A stretch of DNA of 64,000 bases from Lepeophtheirus salmonis (lineage: Eukaryota; Arthropoda; Copepoda; Siphonostomatoida; Caligidae): the NCBI RefSeq assembly GCF_016086655.4, contig NC_052131.2:34659705-34723704 (forward strand). The letters run 5' to 3'. Within the stretch, counting starts at the first letter, position 1. The number at the start of each line of letters is the position of its first letter. The notes beneath the pieces are model-generated. The model searched no databases, had not been told where the DNA came from, and saw only the letters and a program-made list of their open reading frames with translations. The position numbers were made by a program, and so were the translations under genes. Positions 45,530 to 58,165 of this stretch are shown piece after piece.

Positions 45530-47260
45530 CTCAAGTCCCTTACGAGATACGTAGACGTAGATGAAGACTTACTTAATCCCGACTACGTTCTAAACTTAAA
45601 TGACGAAGAGGATGTTCCAAGAACTTAAAGTATGTTGAAACTTCTTCGTTTTGATGAAATTCTAAATATCAAAACAATACCTTATGATATCCGCAATTAA
45701 GTAATTGAATTAAAGTGAACCCTATTAGTTTTGTTGAGGATGTAGAAGAAGAGGATCCCATCTTTTGACCTTAAAAAACAACTTCCAACTCTAATGTTCA
45801 AGTCTCTCAATATGTTTGGGTAAAAGGAGGATATATCCCTTTCACCAATAAAACAATTAAGACACGAACTTCCTCAAAACTTGCGATTACCATATGAATA
45901 CTTTTCTCAAATGTTTACTGAAGACTTAATGGAAGATATAGTTTATCAAACCAATCTCTATGCTCGACAATAGTGCCTAAATACCTCGGGTTTTTTATAC
46001 TTTTGAAGATGGGGTGATTGAACTACCTGCAATTGACTACTACTAGAATACTTACATTCGAATTTCCCAAATATCAGATGTTATACCATCCAAAAAATTT
46101 AAATTAATAAGGTCCTTAATCTATTTCAACAACAATGGTGAAGTTCCTAAAAGTGATGATGGATTTTTTAAAATCAGACCTGCATTTTCTACGATTTTAA
46201 AACAATCCCAATTCCTAAATGTGAGTTGTACAGAAAATCAATCCGTTGACGAAGTGATGGTAGCCTACAAGGAAACATGGGTAGATAACCTTAGGAAATA
46301 TATCAAGTCCAAATCTGATAAAATGCAACATTTTCCAATCATCATGAAAAGTTAAATGAATACGAATATAATTCTTTAGTTAGTTCAAAAGGAGTCATTA
46401 TACTTGCCAAGGCTGTAACGAACATCTCTCAAACTACTATATATGACTATAATGTTTTCCTCAAGCATAAGCTTAGTAAACTATCTGAAGGATAAATATG
46501 ATTGTAGATATGTAGGTACTGTTAGGGCAAATCGAATAGAAAACCACGATTGATGGAGTCGAATTCGATGGACAATAAAAAAATTCCAAAGGGTTATTAT
46601 GAATATTCTTCTACCAATGGAATCCTTGTTGTGAGGGGGAAAGATAATTAGATTGTTACGATGATATTCTCAGACTTAGGATGCCATCCAATATAAAAAA
46701 TCAAAAGATATGACAGAGATTCCAAAGCAAAAACTAATATTAAATGTCCTAATGTTATCAAGGAATATAATGGAAAAATGAGCGCCATTGCTAAATCTGA
46801 TATGCCGACACAGCCATATAAATCGCCTCTAAAAGCCAGGAGATGGTACTTGAGACTTTTTAGTTATAAATTATAACTCTGTATTTGTAATGGTTGGATT
46901 TTATCCAAGCGAGGCAGTAAATCTTTGGGGGAAAATCGTATGAATCTCAAATAATTTTGCTTCAAAATTTGTAAAATCCTTACCAAAAACTATTAGCTCA
47001 AGGTTTACTCGATCCTTGGTCGAGATTTCACCTTTAGAGATGCCAAAAAAACAGAGAAAAGAGTTAATGCCCTTATTGAGAATGAACGATTCGATACCTC
47101 AAAATCTCACATACCATTATTTGTTCCGTATAGGCAAACTTGTAAAAGTTGTTCGAATAGGACCAAAATATATCGTTCAAGATGGATGTGCGACATTTGC
47201 GATGTTGCCTTGTGCCTTAGTGACAAATAGAATTTGTTTGAAAAAAATTTCAATCTCCAC
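45530..47260 (+). pseudogene. piggyBac-type transposase pseudogene (copy 1)
   Basis: Pieces follow the order of piggyBac/PGBD proteins. 'LPQNLRLPYEYFSQMFTEDL' (about 45870-45925) opens the catalytic region. 'IRPAFSTIL' and 'NQSVDEVMVAYKETW' (about 46240-46285) match the KIRP then IDE-M-FKG block. 'ILVVRGKDN' (about 46620) corresponds to the VRW-D block, 'PNVIKEYNGKMSAI' (about 46750) to the YN-M-GVD block and 'SPLKARRWYLRLFSYKL' (about 46825) to the F-R-W-KIF helix. A C-terminal cysteine-rich domain survives at 47130-47215 (CKSC, then CDICDVALC). More than ten stops or frameshifts are present. The TTAA-flanked terminal repeats were not found. Confidence 0.75.
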
Positions 47261-48700
47261 CAACAATTTAATTGTAATCTCTTTACTATTATAATATTAT
47301 TGTGTTGGGTAGATACTGTCTCATATTTAGTTTATGGAAAATAATAAAAATCTTATTTAATTCTATTTAAAATTACAAGTTTAACTCAGCAAATTAAACA
47401 ATCCATTTTTAAAATAAATAAAAATATCATACTCATCAATTTTTTATATATATCACTTTTTTTGCATAAGATATGAAGTATCCCGTACGGAATTTATACG
47501 ATTTATAGAAAAGCGAGCGAGGAGCCCGTTTGGGATACTTATATTCTTACTGATATTCAGTAGTTTAATGGTAGAAATAATTAAATTTAGAGTTTTTATA
47601 CAAACCCCTGTATACATATATATATACAGAAGAAATTGAGTAATAATAAGTTGTTCTATTTTTTTTCTTTTTATATTTTTAACACTTAATTATTATTAAT
47701 TTTATAAATTAGTACATCAAATATTTTTACAATGACTAAATTAAATGTACAACCTATTTAGATATCAAAGTTTCAATATTTTATGTTAACATTACTTTAT
47801 TCACTATCAAAACCTATATACATACTAAGATAAATGTTAACTTTGCAAAGAAGTGAAAGAATATTGCTAACAAAGCCATCCTTGCGTGTTTTCTAATCAG
47901 TTGCTTCCGTTTTATTACAAAAAAAATATATTGGACCTATCATGTGGATTTTCATTTAAACAAGAATTGTGAGTCATTTCCATACGTTTTTAAATTGTAA
48001 CGTTTTACCTTATTTCAAGTCAATTTTATATTTTTCCCCTTTATTTGTAAATTTGTTCATAATAATTTATAAAAAAAGAAAAATAATTCCCTTCTGATGA
48101 GACTCTATCGTAATATGGAGACTTAAAAAAATAATTTTTATTTATTTTTGTGTGTCAGAAGTGAAATAAATCACTATTTTGCAGGTTTCTATGTAGTCTT
48201 CGAACGCAAGTTTAATTCTTAATCAAGTTATGATTTAAAACCTTTTTATGTAACTATAACTTTTTAACTTTTTTACATAACTTTTTAAAGCTCGTAAAAG
48301 GACATTGAGAAGATCAACGTACGTTAAAAACTCGGGGAAAAAATAACATACTTCATAGAGACCAAATTGAATGAATAAATTATAGTTCGGATATCCGAGA
48401 AATGAAAAAAGAGTAACGAAATGAAGGAAACCAACAATTTTAAAGTCCAGAAATTGAAAAACTACATTATCATAAAACTAAATGAAACTTTTTTACAATT
48501 ATGTCAATAACATTTTATTTTTTGAACATTTCTTTGAGTAATTTCCCGTTTTTTTTCAAATTAATGTTTCGTTTGTTTGTTTATTTTAGACTTATGACGT
48601 TATTACTCTAAAAAACAACTTTAACAATAATAACAACGGATAAGTATAAATTAATGTATCTGACTTAGGACACATATTGAAGTCAATATACATATGCCAT
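47261..48700. other. Intergenic DNA, no gene seen
   Basis: AT-rich sequence with only short meaningless frames. A small GC-richer palindromic patch lies near 47480-47540 (CCCGTACGG and AGCGAGCGAGGAGCCCG). Nothing further is supported. Confidence 0.45.
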
Positions 48701-48721
48701 ATGTTTGATTCCTTTTTCTAG

Positions 48722-48800
48722 GAGAGACCGGAATTCGAACTCACGCACACTGACTTTCAAGATAATTATTTCTCCCGAGTGCGTTGTCTACTACATATGT
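48722..48800 (-). repeat. tRNA-like sequence, probable SINE head or tRNA relic
   Basis: On the minus strand GAGTTCGAATTCCGG (about 48744-48730) fits an RNA polymerase III B box. About 45 bases upstream TAGACAACGCACTCGGGAG is a loose A box. The ends do not pair as an acceptor stem, and the anticodon arm is poor, so a functional tRNA is unlikely. A tRNA-derived SINE remnant is more plausible. Confidence 0.3.
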
Positions 48801-50420
48801 TTTGGATATTCCAGCTATACAAGATGGATAACTATGAACAAATGGGCTGAAATAAATAAAGTTTCAAATCAATAAATACAAGTCACAGCCGATGTGACTC
48901 ATTTCCAATCATGAAATATGTCAAATATACATTAATATCTAAGAATATTGTAGTCAAGTGAAATAATCTGAATTAAAAAAAAAAAAAAAAACACTCTATG
49001 CTATGGTGAGGCCTTGACGTTTATGTAGAGAAGGTGTTTCGAACAATTGTTTTTTTTTTGTCCTATTACAAGTATATTATACTTAGCTACGTACTCCAAC
49101 CAAAAGTTTGATATATTCTTACTATTTTTTCTAATATCATAATATATTTTACTTTTAACACAAGCAATGGATATTTAAAGCTATTATCCAATATGTATGC
49201 ATTTTTTATATTGAAAAAGTATACATTATAACAAAAAAATTATATTATTTGGAGAAAAAAAAATTCCTAATTTTTTAAATTGCTTAAATATTAAGAGTTA
49301 AAATGAAGAAAAAGCCTGAAATTACAATTTCAAAAGAGTTTTTGTCAAAAAAGGTCAATTTTGATCGTTTGATTAATTAATTTAATGATTGATCTTCTTA
49401 TGGAGTATTTAATAAGCAACAAATGCAAGGTTGCGCGAAAAAGTTCCAAAATTTAATAGAAATACGCCGATAAGTTGACTATATCTGTAATATACATATA
49501 CATAAGGAATTATTTTTAATATCCTAACATTTTTCATGAAACTATATATTGCTTATTTATTAAATATTTCATTCTATGTAATAAGTTAAACATATCTAAA
49601 ATCATACAAAATCAATTAGAAACTACAATTTTTCATAAGTTTAAAAAAAATTTCTGAAAAATTATTACTACTAATTAACCATATAGGTTTGCCTTGGTTA
49701 CAAGATAAATATTGACTCTCTTTTTTTTTTGTGTTTAATGGCAAAAAGGAAAAGTCATAAGAAATTGTTATTTTATTTTTTATTTTCAAAAGATTGATTG
49801 TTTTTTAAAGTAATGTTTAGCTGATGTTTTAATTTAATTTCAATCTTATTAAGCTGAAAATTACTCGAAATTAGTATTAAGTAGCCATTTTTTATCTGTA
49901 TGTCATACACACAGAAGGAGTAAAGATCAAATTGGCGCTTGCATCCACCAGCGATTTTGTTATGATGTAGCATTCTGGTGGCATCTTTATTTTTTCTATG
50001 CTGGTAGAAACGTTGTTATATGAATAAATTATAGATAAGTTTTGAGAATCATGACTACAGCTGATTCAAATATAAATGAGATTAAATTTTAGAGAGGAGG
50101 AACGGCGTTACACCTTGAGGATGATTTTTTGCCAAAACAGCATGGTGTAAAATGTAACTGGCTTTCCAATCTAGACCGTGCAAAAGATTTGTAAGGCCCT
50201 TCTCGAGACTGATGATCCTAGATCCATCATTACTTGCAAAAAGTCGACCAGAAAAGTTGAAAAATGGCCCCCAGAAGCCTGGATCTTAAACTGATGGATT
50301 GTTTTGTTTCGGGCTAAGTTGAATCTAAAACATATTTTATACCATCAAGGACTTTCGAATTGCATCCATCAAGTAGACAATTACCCACATGACAAGAAGC
50401 TAATACGTCTGCGCCTGTTC
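48801..50420. other. Intergenic DNA with faint transposon traces
   Basis: A poly-A run (about 48976-48992) and AT-rich DNA without genes occupy most of this stretch. Around 50090-50330 a GC-richer patch includes 'WPP-SLDLKLMDCF' when the frame is shifted, weakly like the SPDLNPLDF block of mariner transposases. I would not call a gene from it. Confidence 0.35.
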
Positions 50421-50426
50421 CTGTTT

Positions 50427-50930
50427 CGAGGTAAAGTAATTTTAAAGTTATTAAGTGACCTTTACTTTTGGCAAGTTAGGTGTAGGTTAGTTTATTGACA
50501 TGGGGTTGAACAGTGTTTAGTTTGCAAAGGTTATTATTATGAACTTTTTATTTGTGATATAAAAAAAACATCATCAAACAATATAAAAAAAATTATTAAT
50601 CATAAATATGGTTTAACTACATACTGAGAGGATTGTTACGTAGCTTTATGTTGATTGTTTATTGTTACTGATGATTTGGTATCTTTGCAATTTATTGGGT
50701 TGTCTTCAAGGCATGCATAACTGTGAGAGTAACAATACCTGCTTAGGAGTAATGAAACCCAGGAGGCTACCCAAAAAAAAATTGCGTTCTTGGGTTTGTT
50801 AATTATTGTTATGCAATAAATTAGGTACTTTTACATTCTATTCAAATGGAGAACCATAAGTTATGAATAACATTATTTGTTTGAATTTTAAATTATTTGA
50901 CCACCGGCGTTTTGTGTCCAAATGCATTTT
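50427..50930 (+). repeat. Dispersed repeat family R1, copy B (about 500 bp)
   Basis: It begins CGAGGTAAAGTAATTTTAAA and passes through TTAATCATAAATATGGTTTA, GATTGTTTATTGTTACTGAT and TTAGGAGTAATGAAACCCAG, ending near TGTCCAAATGCAT. Copy C (52768-53500) follows the same order with more divergence. Copy A (23350-23520) holds only the last third. No coding capacity is seen, so it is likely a non-autonomous element or UTR of one. Confidence 0.75.
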
Positions 50931-51771
50931 TTCAGGTAATAATATTTTTGTTCAACATTCTACTCAGAGAGCGCTCTGGAGAAGGAGTATACACTCTTGT
51001 TGATATTTTACAACTTGTTAAAAAATATAAAAATATTATTCATGTTCATTCAATGTATTTCAATTATATTGGATTGAATAAAAGTAGATAACATTATATA
51101 CATTCATATACTTCGATAAATTATTCATTAATGAAGATACACCTTAAATTAAAATGAACAATATGTTTGTAAAAAAAAATCTTATGAAATGAATTGCCAA
51201 AATCTTTCTCCTAGGAAAATAAAGTATTTATCAGATAAAAGTATGTCTACAAAATGAATTATTGAACTTCAATCATTAAATTCATGAATTTCAATTGATT
51301 TCATATTTATAAATAAATAAATATGCCCAGTGAAGTTGTAAAAAATCCATTTTTTCCTTCAATTTTTTCTACAAGTTTCATATAAATCATAAAATTTCAA
51401 TAATCATGTAACTAATATAAATATTCACATAACATAACATAATATCGATTAATAGTTATGTTCTCCGATTGATTTCAAGAAATGGTGAACTGATTTTTTG
51501 ATTATATAAATATTCTGAAGTTGATGATTGAATCACACCCATATTTAATTTATCTCTTGGGTTCTTAAATTGAAACAGTTTTTATTAGATTAATATAGTG
51601 TAATACAAAAAGGGATTCAATAACACATTCCTTGACATCGTCATGGATAGATAATCATAATCTGGACGCAGCTCAAACATGATCCGATGGTCTTTGAAAG
51701 TTAACCCCTATAATTTTAAGTATTATATTTGATAAGCAATTATAAATTGTAATAATAATTGAAAAACAACA

Positions 51772-52194
51772 TACGGAGGAGAAAATAAGTATTTGATGGC
51801 TTACTGATTTTGTAAGTTTTCCCACTGACAAAGAAAATAACATTTTTTCGTTTTAATGGTAGGCTTTTTTTAATAGTGAGGGACATTTGATTATATATGA
51901 ACAAAACAACAGTGTTTGGACGAAGAAAAATCCCCAACATCAAGCATGGGGGTGGAAACATTATCTTTTGGGAGTGTTTCTATGGGAACAACCTCCTAAT
52001 CTCAGGGCAGAAAGCTGAAAATTGATCTTCTAGCACGCCAATAACCCAAAACTTACGTCTATGGCAACAAAGGCGTTAATAAAAATAAGAAGCACATTAA
52101 GGTCATGGAGTGGCCTATCTAGTCTCGGGACCTCAATAAGTGGGCAGACTTACAAAATCGGCGAGGGATCAAATACTTATTTTTCTACACAGTA
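51772..52194 (+). mobile_element. Short Tc1 element resembling fish Tc1 families
   Basis: Terminal repeats are present. Left GAAAATAAGTATTTGATGGC followed by GATTTTGTAAGT-T-CCCACT, and right (minus strand) AAAAATAAGTATTTGATCCC followed by GATTTTGTAAGTCTGCCCACT. TA lies at each end (51772-51773, 52193-52194). The interior retains 'KHGGGNIIFWECF' (about 51938) and 'MEWPxxSxDLN' (about 52103-52135), hallmarks of Tc1 transposase. At 423 bp versus about 1.6 kb for a full Tc1, most of the gene is deleted. Ends of the form AATAAGTATTTGATCCC-GATTTTGTAAGT-TGCCCACT are ones I know from teleost and amphibian Tc1 elements, which makes host-parasite transfer a reasonable suspicion. Confidence 0.75.
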
Positions 52195-52767
52195 TATTTA
52201 TATGAATAGTGAATACGACCTATTATATTCAAACAAAGAATATTTAGAATGGAGTTTTGCTTACCAGTTATAAGTCAAAATAATTCTAGTCGAAAGTAAC
52301 ATTCTATTAATTTTAAATTTTTCTTGCCAAAATTATAAATTTACAGAAAAATAAATTGTTATTAAGAATTACAATCACGCAAATCAAATAGTCAATACAC
52401 TTAATGAAAAATTGTAACACAACTTATTGAATATTAGGCCGTGTATAATATAATGCAGACTCCAGTATGAAAATATTCCCAGCTCTACTATTAAAAAATA
52501 GAAGGGAAATAAAGATTCCATTCGTCGATTCGTCTGGGATTGCTGCAAATCTTATGAGAGGTGCTCGAAGAGATTCTTATCAATATTGATGAGAATTCAT
52601 CATCAATTTTTAAATAAAGCCAAATAGTGACATTGGAAAACTAATTCAAAAAAGTGTATTAATAATTTAATAATATTTTGAATTACCTATAGCCCATAGG
52701 CCATAAGTATTCTATTGAAACATTGAATCGAACTCTCCAAGATAATACGCAGGATATTTTTTTCATT

Positions 52768-53500
52768 TTGAGGTAAAGCAATTTTGTTTGGTGGTGACAA
52801 ATACTTCCATTTGTACAAAGAGACAAAATATAAGATGTAGTTGGTGCATTTATTAAGCGATCTTCACTTTGGTCTAAATTTTGTGACAGGTTAGTTTAGT
52901 GAAATTTGATTGAATAGGGTTTAATTTACATAACATTAGTAAACAAGTATATAAAATTATAATATATTGTAACAAAATAAACTTTTTTTTTTTTTATTTG
53001 TAATTTAAAAAAAGAAATATCAAGAAAAAAATCAAAAATGTATTAATCATAAATTTGGTTTAACAACGTACTTAGACGATTGTTATGTAGCAATCTGTTG
53101 ATTGTTTACTGTTACTGCCCATTTGATTTACCGAACTTTAGCAATTTGTATATTAGTATTTTCACTTTTAAAGTGGTTCACGTGTGAGTGCAAATTTGTT
53201 CGGTCATCTTCAAAGCAGGGGTAAATGTGGAAGTATCGCCGTAGACAATATCCGTTCAGAAGTAATTCTGACGAACTTAAAATCTTTTTTTATCAAACCC
53301 AGGAGGACACCCTGCAAAAGTGTTCACTTGGATTTTGCTCATTTTCTGGGTTTTATAGAGAAATACACTCAGGTTTTTGGGAGTCTTAATTATTGTTCTG
53401 GAATCAATTAGATACTTTTACATTCGATTTAAATAGACAGACATAAATTATAAATAGCAATATTTATTTGAATTTTTAAATTATTTGACAGACAAAAACA
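52768..53500 (+). repeat. Dispersed repeat family R1, copy C
   Basis: It begins TGAGGTAAAGCAATTTTGTT, includes TTAATCATAAATTTGGTTTA and GATTGTTTACTGTTACTGCC, then CCCAGGAGGACACCC and GGAATCAATTAGATACTTTT. It matches copy B block for block but is longer through insertions (for example 53180-53340). Copies B and C lie 1.8 kb apart in the same orientation, with the short Tc1 element between them. Confidence 0.7.
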
Positions 53501-53504
53501 TGGA

Positions 53505-55290
53505 CTAAACACCACCAGTATTTTATGAATAAATGTTCCCGTCCTCCCTATGCGTCCGTGGAACGAAAGGCTCATACTAGATTACATATAAATAAAAATT
53601 GTAATATTGCACCTCTAAAATAAGTATAATCCGCCTTAGATTTTTGGCGTGTTTATATGTACACGATATATGAATAGATATAATTTTATTATTTAGCACT
53701 TTTAGGGTACGTCACGAGATAGACACCTCTTTGAAGGATATTTATGTTTCTCACATAGAGGGCGCTGTCAAAATTATTCCGAGCATGTGCCATTTTTTAA
53801 ACAACAAGCTATAGAATATCAAACCACCTTGTGGATTATTTATATTTATTTTTTTACTATGATCCTCCCCATTGGAATCCTAGAATTTTAATCATAATTG
53901 AAGAAATAATAAAAGGTTGCCAAATAATAAGTCTGAAATATTGCGAAATAAAAATTAATATTTGAATAATAATAACTATTTTTGCGAGTAATGTAATCTT
54001 TTTTAAGCCTAAGGACCTTTTAACATCCATTATTAATAAGCTCGATTGTTATTTCTTTATTCTAAATTGATTAAACAGTAATATACATTATATCATTCAT
54101 GATGATTCTTTTCAAGATCTTCTGAGTCTGATTCACCAGGTTTTAAAACATTTATTTATGCCTTAGATATTTCAATCGAATTTTAAGTATCCAAAATGAG
54201 TAGGAGACTCTAAAAATGAATTTACAGAAGCTGAATTAGTTGTCGTTTCAATTATATGAATAAGTATAATCAAGTAAGAAGTATCGTATGTAAGAAATAT
54301 TTAATTAAATACTATTAAATTTTACTTTGAGAAAACTTCAAAAAAAAAAAAAAAATATGGAAATTAATCAAGATTATTTTTGTAAAAAGTATTTAATTAA
54401 GACCCAGAAGAAGGGCATAGACATTGTTAAATATCAATATATTTTTTTAGTGACATATTACATACATTGGCAAGAGAATTTACTTTTTTTTATAGATCCT
54501 AATCTGTCATAGGACAGATTATGATCATGATCTGTCCTAGGAGAATCAATAATTCTACTAGTGGAGATTACAATCCTTTTCTCTACTAGGAAAAATTAAA
54601 ACTTTACTGACGGAGATAGTAGAATTGAATATTTGAAGAGGTTGCATGTTTTCGAAAATATGATGCCAATTCATATCCTTTATCGAACCGTGACTGGTAA
54701 TTTAATTCCCAGTAAATTTATCCCGTGCCTTTTCATTCCTAGTAATTCATTCCCACTTTGAAAAATGATATTTAGTGACGTCATACAGCTTATGTTTCTA
54801 CACTAGTTAGTAGTTTTTGTGTAAGGATGTAGAAGGAGGGATGGACATGGGTAGTCGGTACTGGAGATGAGGGGAATGATGAATGGGAAACAGATATGAA
54901 TGAGTTATGGTGCTTATGCATTAGAAATGACGTCATGATAAATCTTTAATAGTGAGAAGAAATGGAATCTGTTGATATTATTTATACCTAGGGAAATACA
55001 AGTAAATCCCGTCATTATTCCTCTTCTTTATCTTCTATTTGTATTACTACTCGCACCTACTTCTTCTCATTCATCGACAATCATCCGTTTAGTAATCCCC
55101 TTTTCTCTTTTTTTTTTTTCTTTCTCTTTTCCCAATTCAAATCTACGTAAACTATCACTCTAAGCTAATTGTTCGGGCCCCTCACGCCCTTCTTACTCTC
55201 CCTTGCTTCAAGCTCAACTCTGGATTGAATCCTACAAGTTACAACAATCACCATCATTGATAGGATCATGCCGGGGCTAGTTATAGATTT
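53505..55290. other. Intergenic or LTR-like DNA, no gene seen
   Basis: Palindromes CTAATCTGTCATAGGACAGA (from 54499) and a nearby GATCTGTCCTAGGAGA copy stand out. From about 54690 to 55290 the sequence is GC-richer with a TGACGTCAT-like motif repeated (54777 and 54931). It could be the LTR or leader of the Gypsy remnant that follows, but no second LTR was found. Confidence 0.35.
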
Positions 55291-55299
55291 CTAGAATAT

Positions 55300-55440
55300 A
55301 TCATTTAAAAGAACTGTTTAAAAAAAGAACTGGTTCACTAAAAGAATGCATCTTTAAAAGAACTACATCTTTAGGAGAACTGAGTCATCAAAATAACTGA
55401 TTTACTAAAAGAACTTATTTAATAAAAGAACTTAATCCTT
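55300..55440 (+). repeat. Degenerate minisatellite of AAAAGAACT units
   Basis: Roughly eight imperfect units of about 16-20 bases, each containing (T/A)AAA(A/G)GAACT or a one-base variant, occur in a row (for example TTTAAAAGAACT, ACTAAAAGAATG, TTTAGGAGAACT, ACTAAAAGAACT). No coding role is visible. Confidence 0.6.
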
Positions 55441-56049
55441 TACAGATTATTCGTATTTCTCACATTCAGGTAGCAGTTTATTTGAGTCTACTCAAACTAT
55501 TAAATGAAAAAATTCACAGCCACTTCCTTGAGCATCATAAATCCCATATAATATCCAAAAATATATCCCGGACCACCTGTTATGCAGGTTTTCTTAACTA
55601 AAAATAATATAGTAACTAAAATGAACCCTTTCATTATTATTGGGTTAACTAGACGACACGTTAAAGATGTTATGCATCATTCATGCGATATGGAAGTTTT
55701 AGTACATAAGGAAAGTCAGCCAGCTTGTCTTCCTTAATACTAATTTGGATTCAATACAGTTTGATCCAAATTAATACATAATGCAGTAATCAATGATTCA
55801 CCATTATGTTTTTAAATGTATATTAAATAAATTTATATTTAATACTTAACAATTTAATCTTTATAATTTTTGCTATATTGATTCTATACAGGTTTTTTAA
55901 ATCAGTTTGAATCATTCTGAAAAATGGCGCAAAGTATTTTTATTGGAGGGGTGTATCTTAGAAGTGATTCATGCAGTGAGCGAATCTTTTTAGTGAACTG
56001 ATTCAGTTCAAAAAGATGTCACTTCGCCTCGAGAAATAAGTAAGCAGAG

Positions 56050-57130
56050 ATACAAGAAGAAGTCACACCACATCCAGAAGGCATTACACTTCATTGTCCC
56101 GCCGACTTGTCTGTATCTAACATAGCAGATATAGAGCCAAGATCCTCAAATGCGAAAAACCTTGCAAGTATAGAAATTCAACCGTTTAAATTCTGACAGT
56201 AAGTAGTAGAAGTCCACACTGTTTGCCCGCATACCGATACAATACTTCTTCACGTGACAGATCTACTAACTCGTCTAAGTTTCTTTATCGATACTGGGGC
56301 ATCCGTCAGTGTCATCCTAACGCATTCCAACCATCGCTCTCGCCATCCCACTTCATACCTCTATACAGCGGACAGTAGCAATTTTGCAGGAAATGGAAAA
56401 ATATTTTTGAAGATAAATTTAGGTTTGAGACGCGAGTTCAATGGGCATTCCACATTGGCAATGTTTCTCAACCCATGAAGGGTTGGTCGTTGACCTCAAA
56501 AGAAGAAAATTGTTGAACTCTGCCGTACTCCTTGCTACATTTGGAGCCTTGAGCCCTGGTCCTACTACTGAAATTACCGCAATGGCATCCCATAATCGTT
56601 GTTTTGCCATTGTTTGGGAATTATCTTCCATTACTCAACCTTACTCGACGACAATTCCCCTGAAACATACATTCACCCACTAAATCGATACCATTAGACG
56701 ACCTGCCCATGCCAAAGGTCGTCATGTGGGTCCCCAGTGCTTCAACAGAATTAAAAATGAATTTGACTCTTTAATACAGTAAGGCATCCTCTGTCCCAAA
56801 GCAATGCTCTACATGTCGTTCCAGTGAAAAATGGAGGAGTTCATCCTTGTGGTGATTACAGATCTCTGAATGGACAGTCAGTTATAGATCGGTACCCCAT
56901 TCCCAACATCCAGGAATTTGCATCAAAATTCTCTTCCAGCAATATATTTATCTCACGTTTTGCTCCCTCAACCTTTAAATCCGACACAGTCCCTTTTCGA
57001 GCATGTATACGTGGATATAGTTGGACATCTACCCCATCCCAAGGGTTTCAAATATCCCCTTATAGCTTTCTATCGTTAACACATCATACTTTTGTTTGTT
57101 TGCAGATATGACCACTAGAACTGTTCATCT
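56050..57130 (+). pseudogene. Collapsed Ty3/Gypsy retrotransposon pol remnant
   Basis: In order on the plus strand there is an aspartyl protease block with the active-site triplet intact ('LSFFIDTGASVSVI', about 56278-56320). A linker follows, then a reverse transcriptase start ('VKNGGVHPCGDYRSLN' and 'DRYPIPNIQEF', about 56824-56925). Almost immediately afterwards comes an integrase-like block ('VDIVGHLPHPKGFKYPL', about 57010-57060). The bulk of reverse transcriptase, all of RNase H and the front of integrase are missing, so about 2 kb was deleted between 56945 and 57005. LTRs were not defined. The family assignment rests on the DTGA and DYR-LN...RYPIP motifs. Confidence 0.7.
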
Positions 57131-58080
57131 TGAGTCGTCAAAATCATTGAGCACATAAGACTTTTTGATGACTGATTTTTGCAGATTTATCTATCGTAGA
57201 GCCATTTTAAAATTTGCCACCTGTGAGAAAAAAGAAATAGACACAAATTCTAAAGCCTATATTGCCTATATGAATCAAAATGGTGCCTTTCATTTGAAGT
57301 ATTATGGTTCTAAATAAGATATTCTGAACTGTTTTGATGGATAATGTATTAGAAATTCAATTTTTTGCATAAGATTGATTAAAAATTTGTATGTCTCACT
57401 GCAATTGTATGAGACTTGAATCCTTTGAGTATTCCTAGATATGTTCAATAGAAATGAAATGGTAATGTTATCAGTGATTAAAAAAATTTAAAAACTTCAG
57501 AGAAATTCCCAATTTATTGTTTTACTTACTGAATTTTACGGACTTAGTATTTATTTGACTTATTTTGGGCCATTATAATATTCAATATTACAATATTAAA
57601 AAAATTAATTAATATTACTGATTTGACAGAAATAATGACAACAGGAGATTATTTTTTTAAATGTTTATAAAGTACATGTTTGAAATAATTAGACATCAAT
57701 GACCGTTCCTCAATTTTGAAGAATGATTTTTATTTGAAAGAATTAGAGATAGGGTTTGTGTAAGAGGGCAAGGAGAAGGTGCAAGTGAGACATATGGCAC
57801 ACCTTAATTAAGATCCTTGTTAATGTCACCTAATTGTGATATGGCCTTGGGGGAGAAAATGAATTACTGCAATAAATTTTCTTCTATTTTTATAGCCCAT
57901 AACAGGATTTGGGACTACCGGTATTACTTTTTAAGCTTTTGATACACTTTTTGATTACCTTCCCTTCCATTATAGTGACATTATACAAAAAAATGACCGG
58001 TCCCTTCCTGAGCCAATTGAGTCGAAATACCCTTCCTCCTATTTCAATAATATATTAGCTATTTCCTTATTATTAAAAGG
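57131..58080. other. Intergenic DNA, no gene seen
   Basis: AT-rich DNA with no recognisable frame. The first 200 bases may contain further integrase debris of the preceding Gypsy remnant, but no motif is clear. Confidence 0.4.
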
Positions 58081-58165
58081 TTGTGATAATTGAATTTCAA
58101 CTATCCGCTGTCACTATCTCCAATTTAGAGATAGAAGAAGAAAGTATGAGGTGCGGCAAACTTAT
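58080..58165 (+). repeat. Dispersed repeat, copy 2 (first at 1690-1765)
   Basis: It shares GGTTG(G/T)(G/A)ATAATT at the start, CTGTC...CTCCAAT in the middle and GAGATAGAA-AAGAAAGTATGA near the end with 1690-1765. Orientation is the same. Confidence 0.5.

Noticed and set aside
48722..48800. Functional tRNA gene
   Set aside because: The acceptor stem does not pair and the A box is poor. It is kept only as a tRNA-like/SINE candidate.
50090..50330. Mariner transposase fragment
   Set aside because: Only one weak block (WPP-SLDLKLMDCF) after a frame change. That is insufficient for a gene call.
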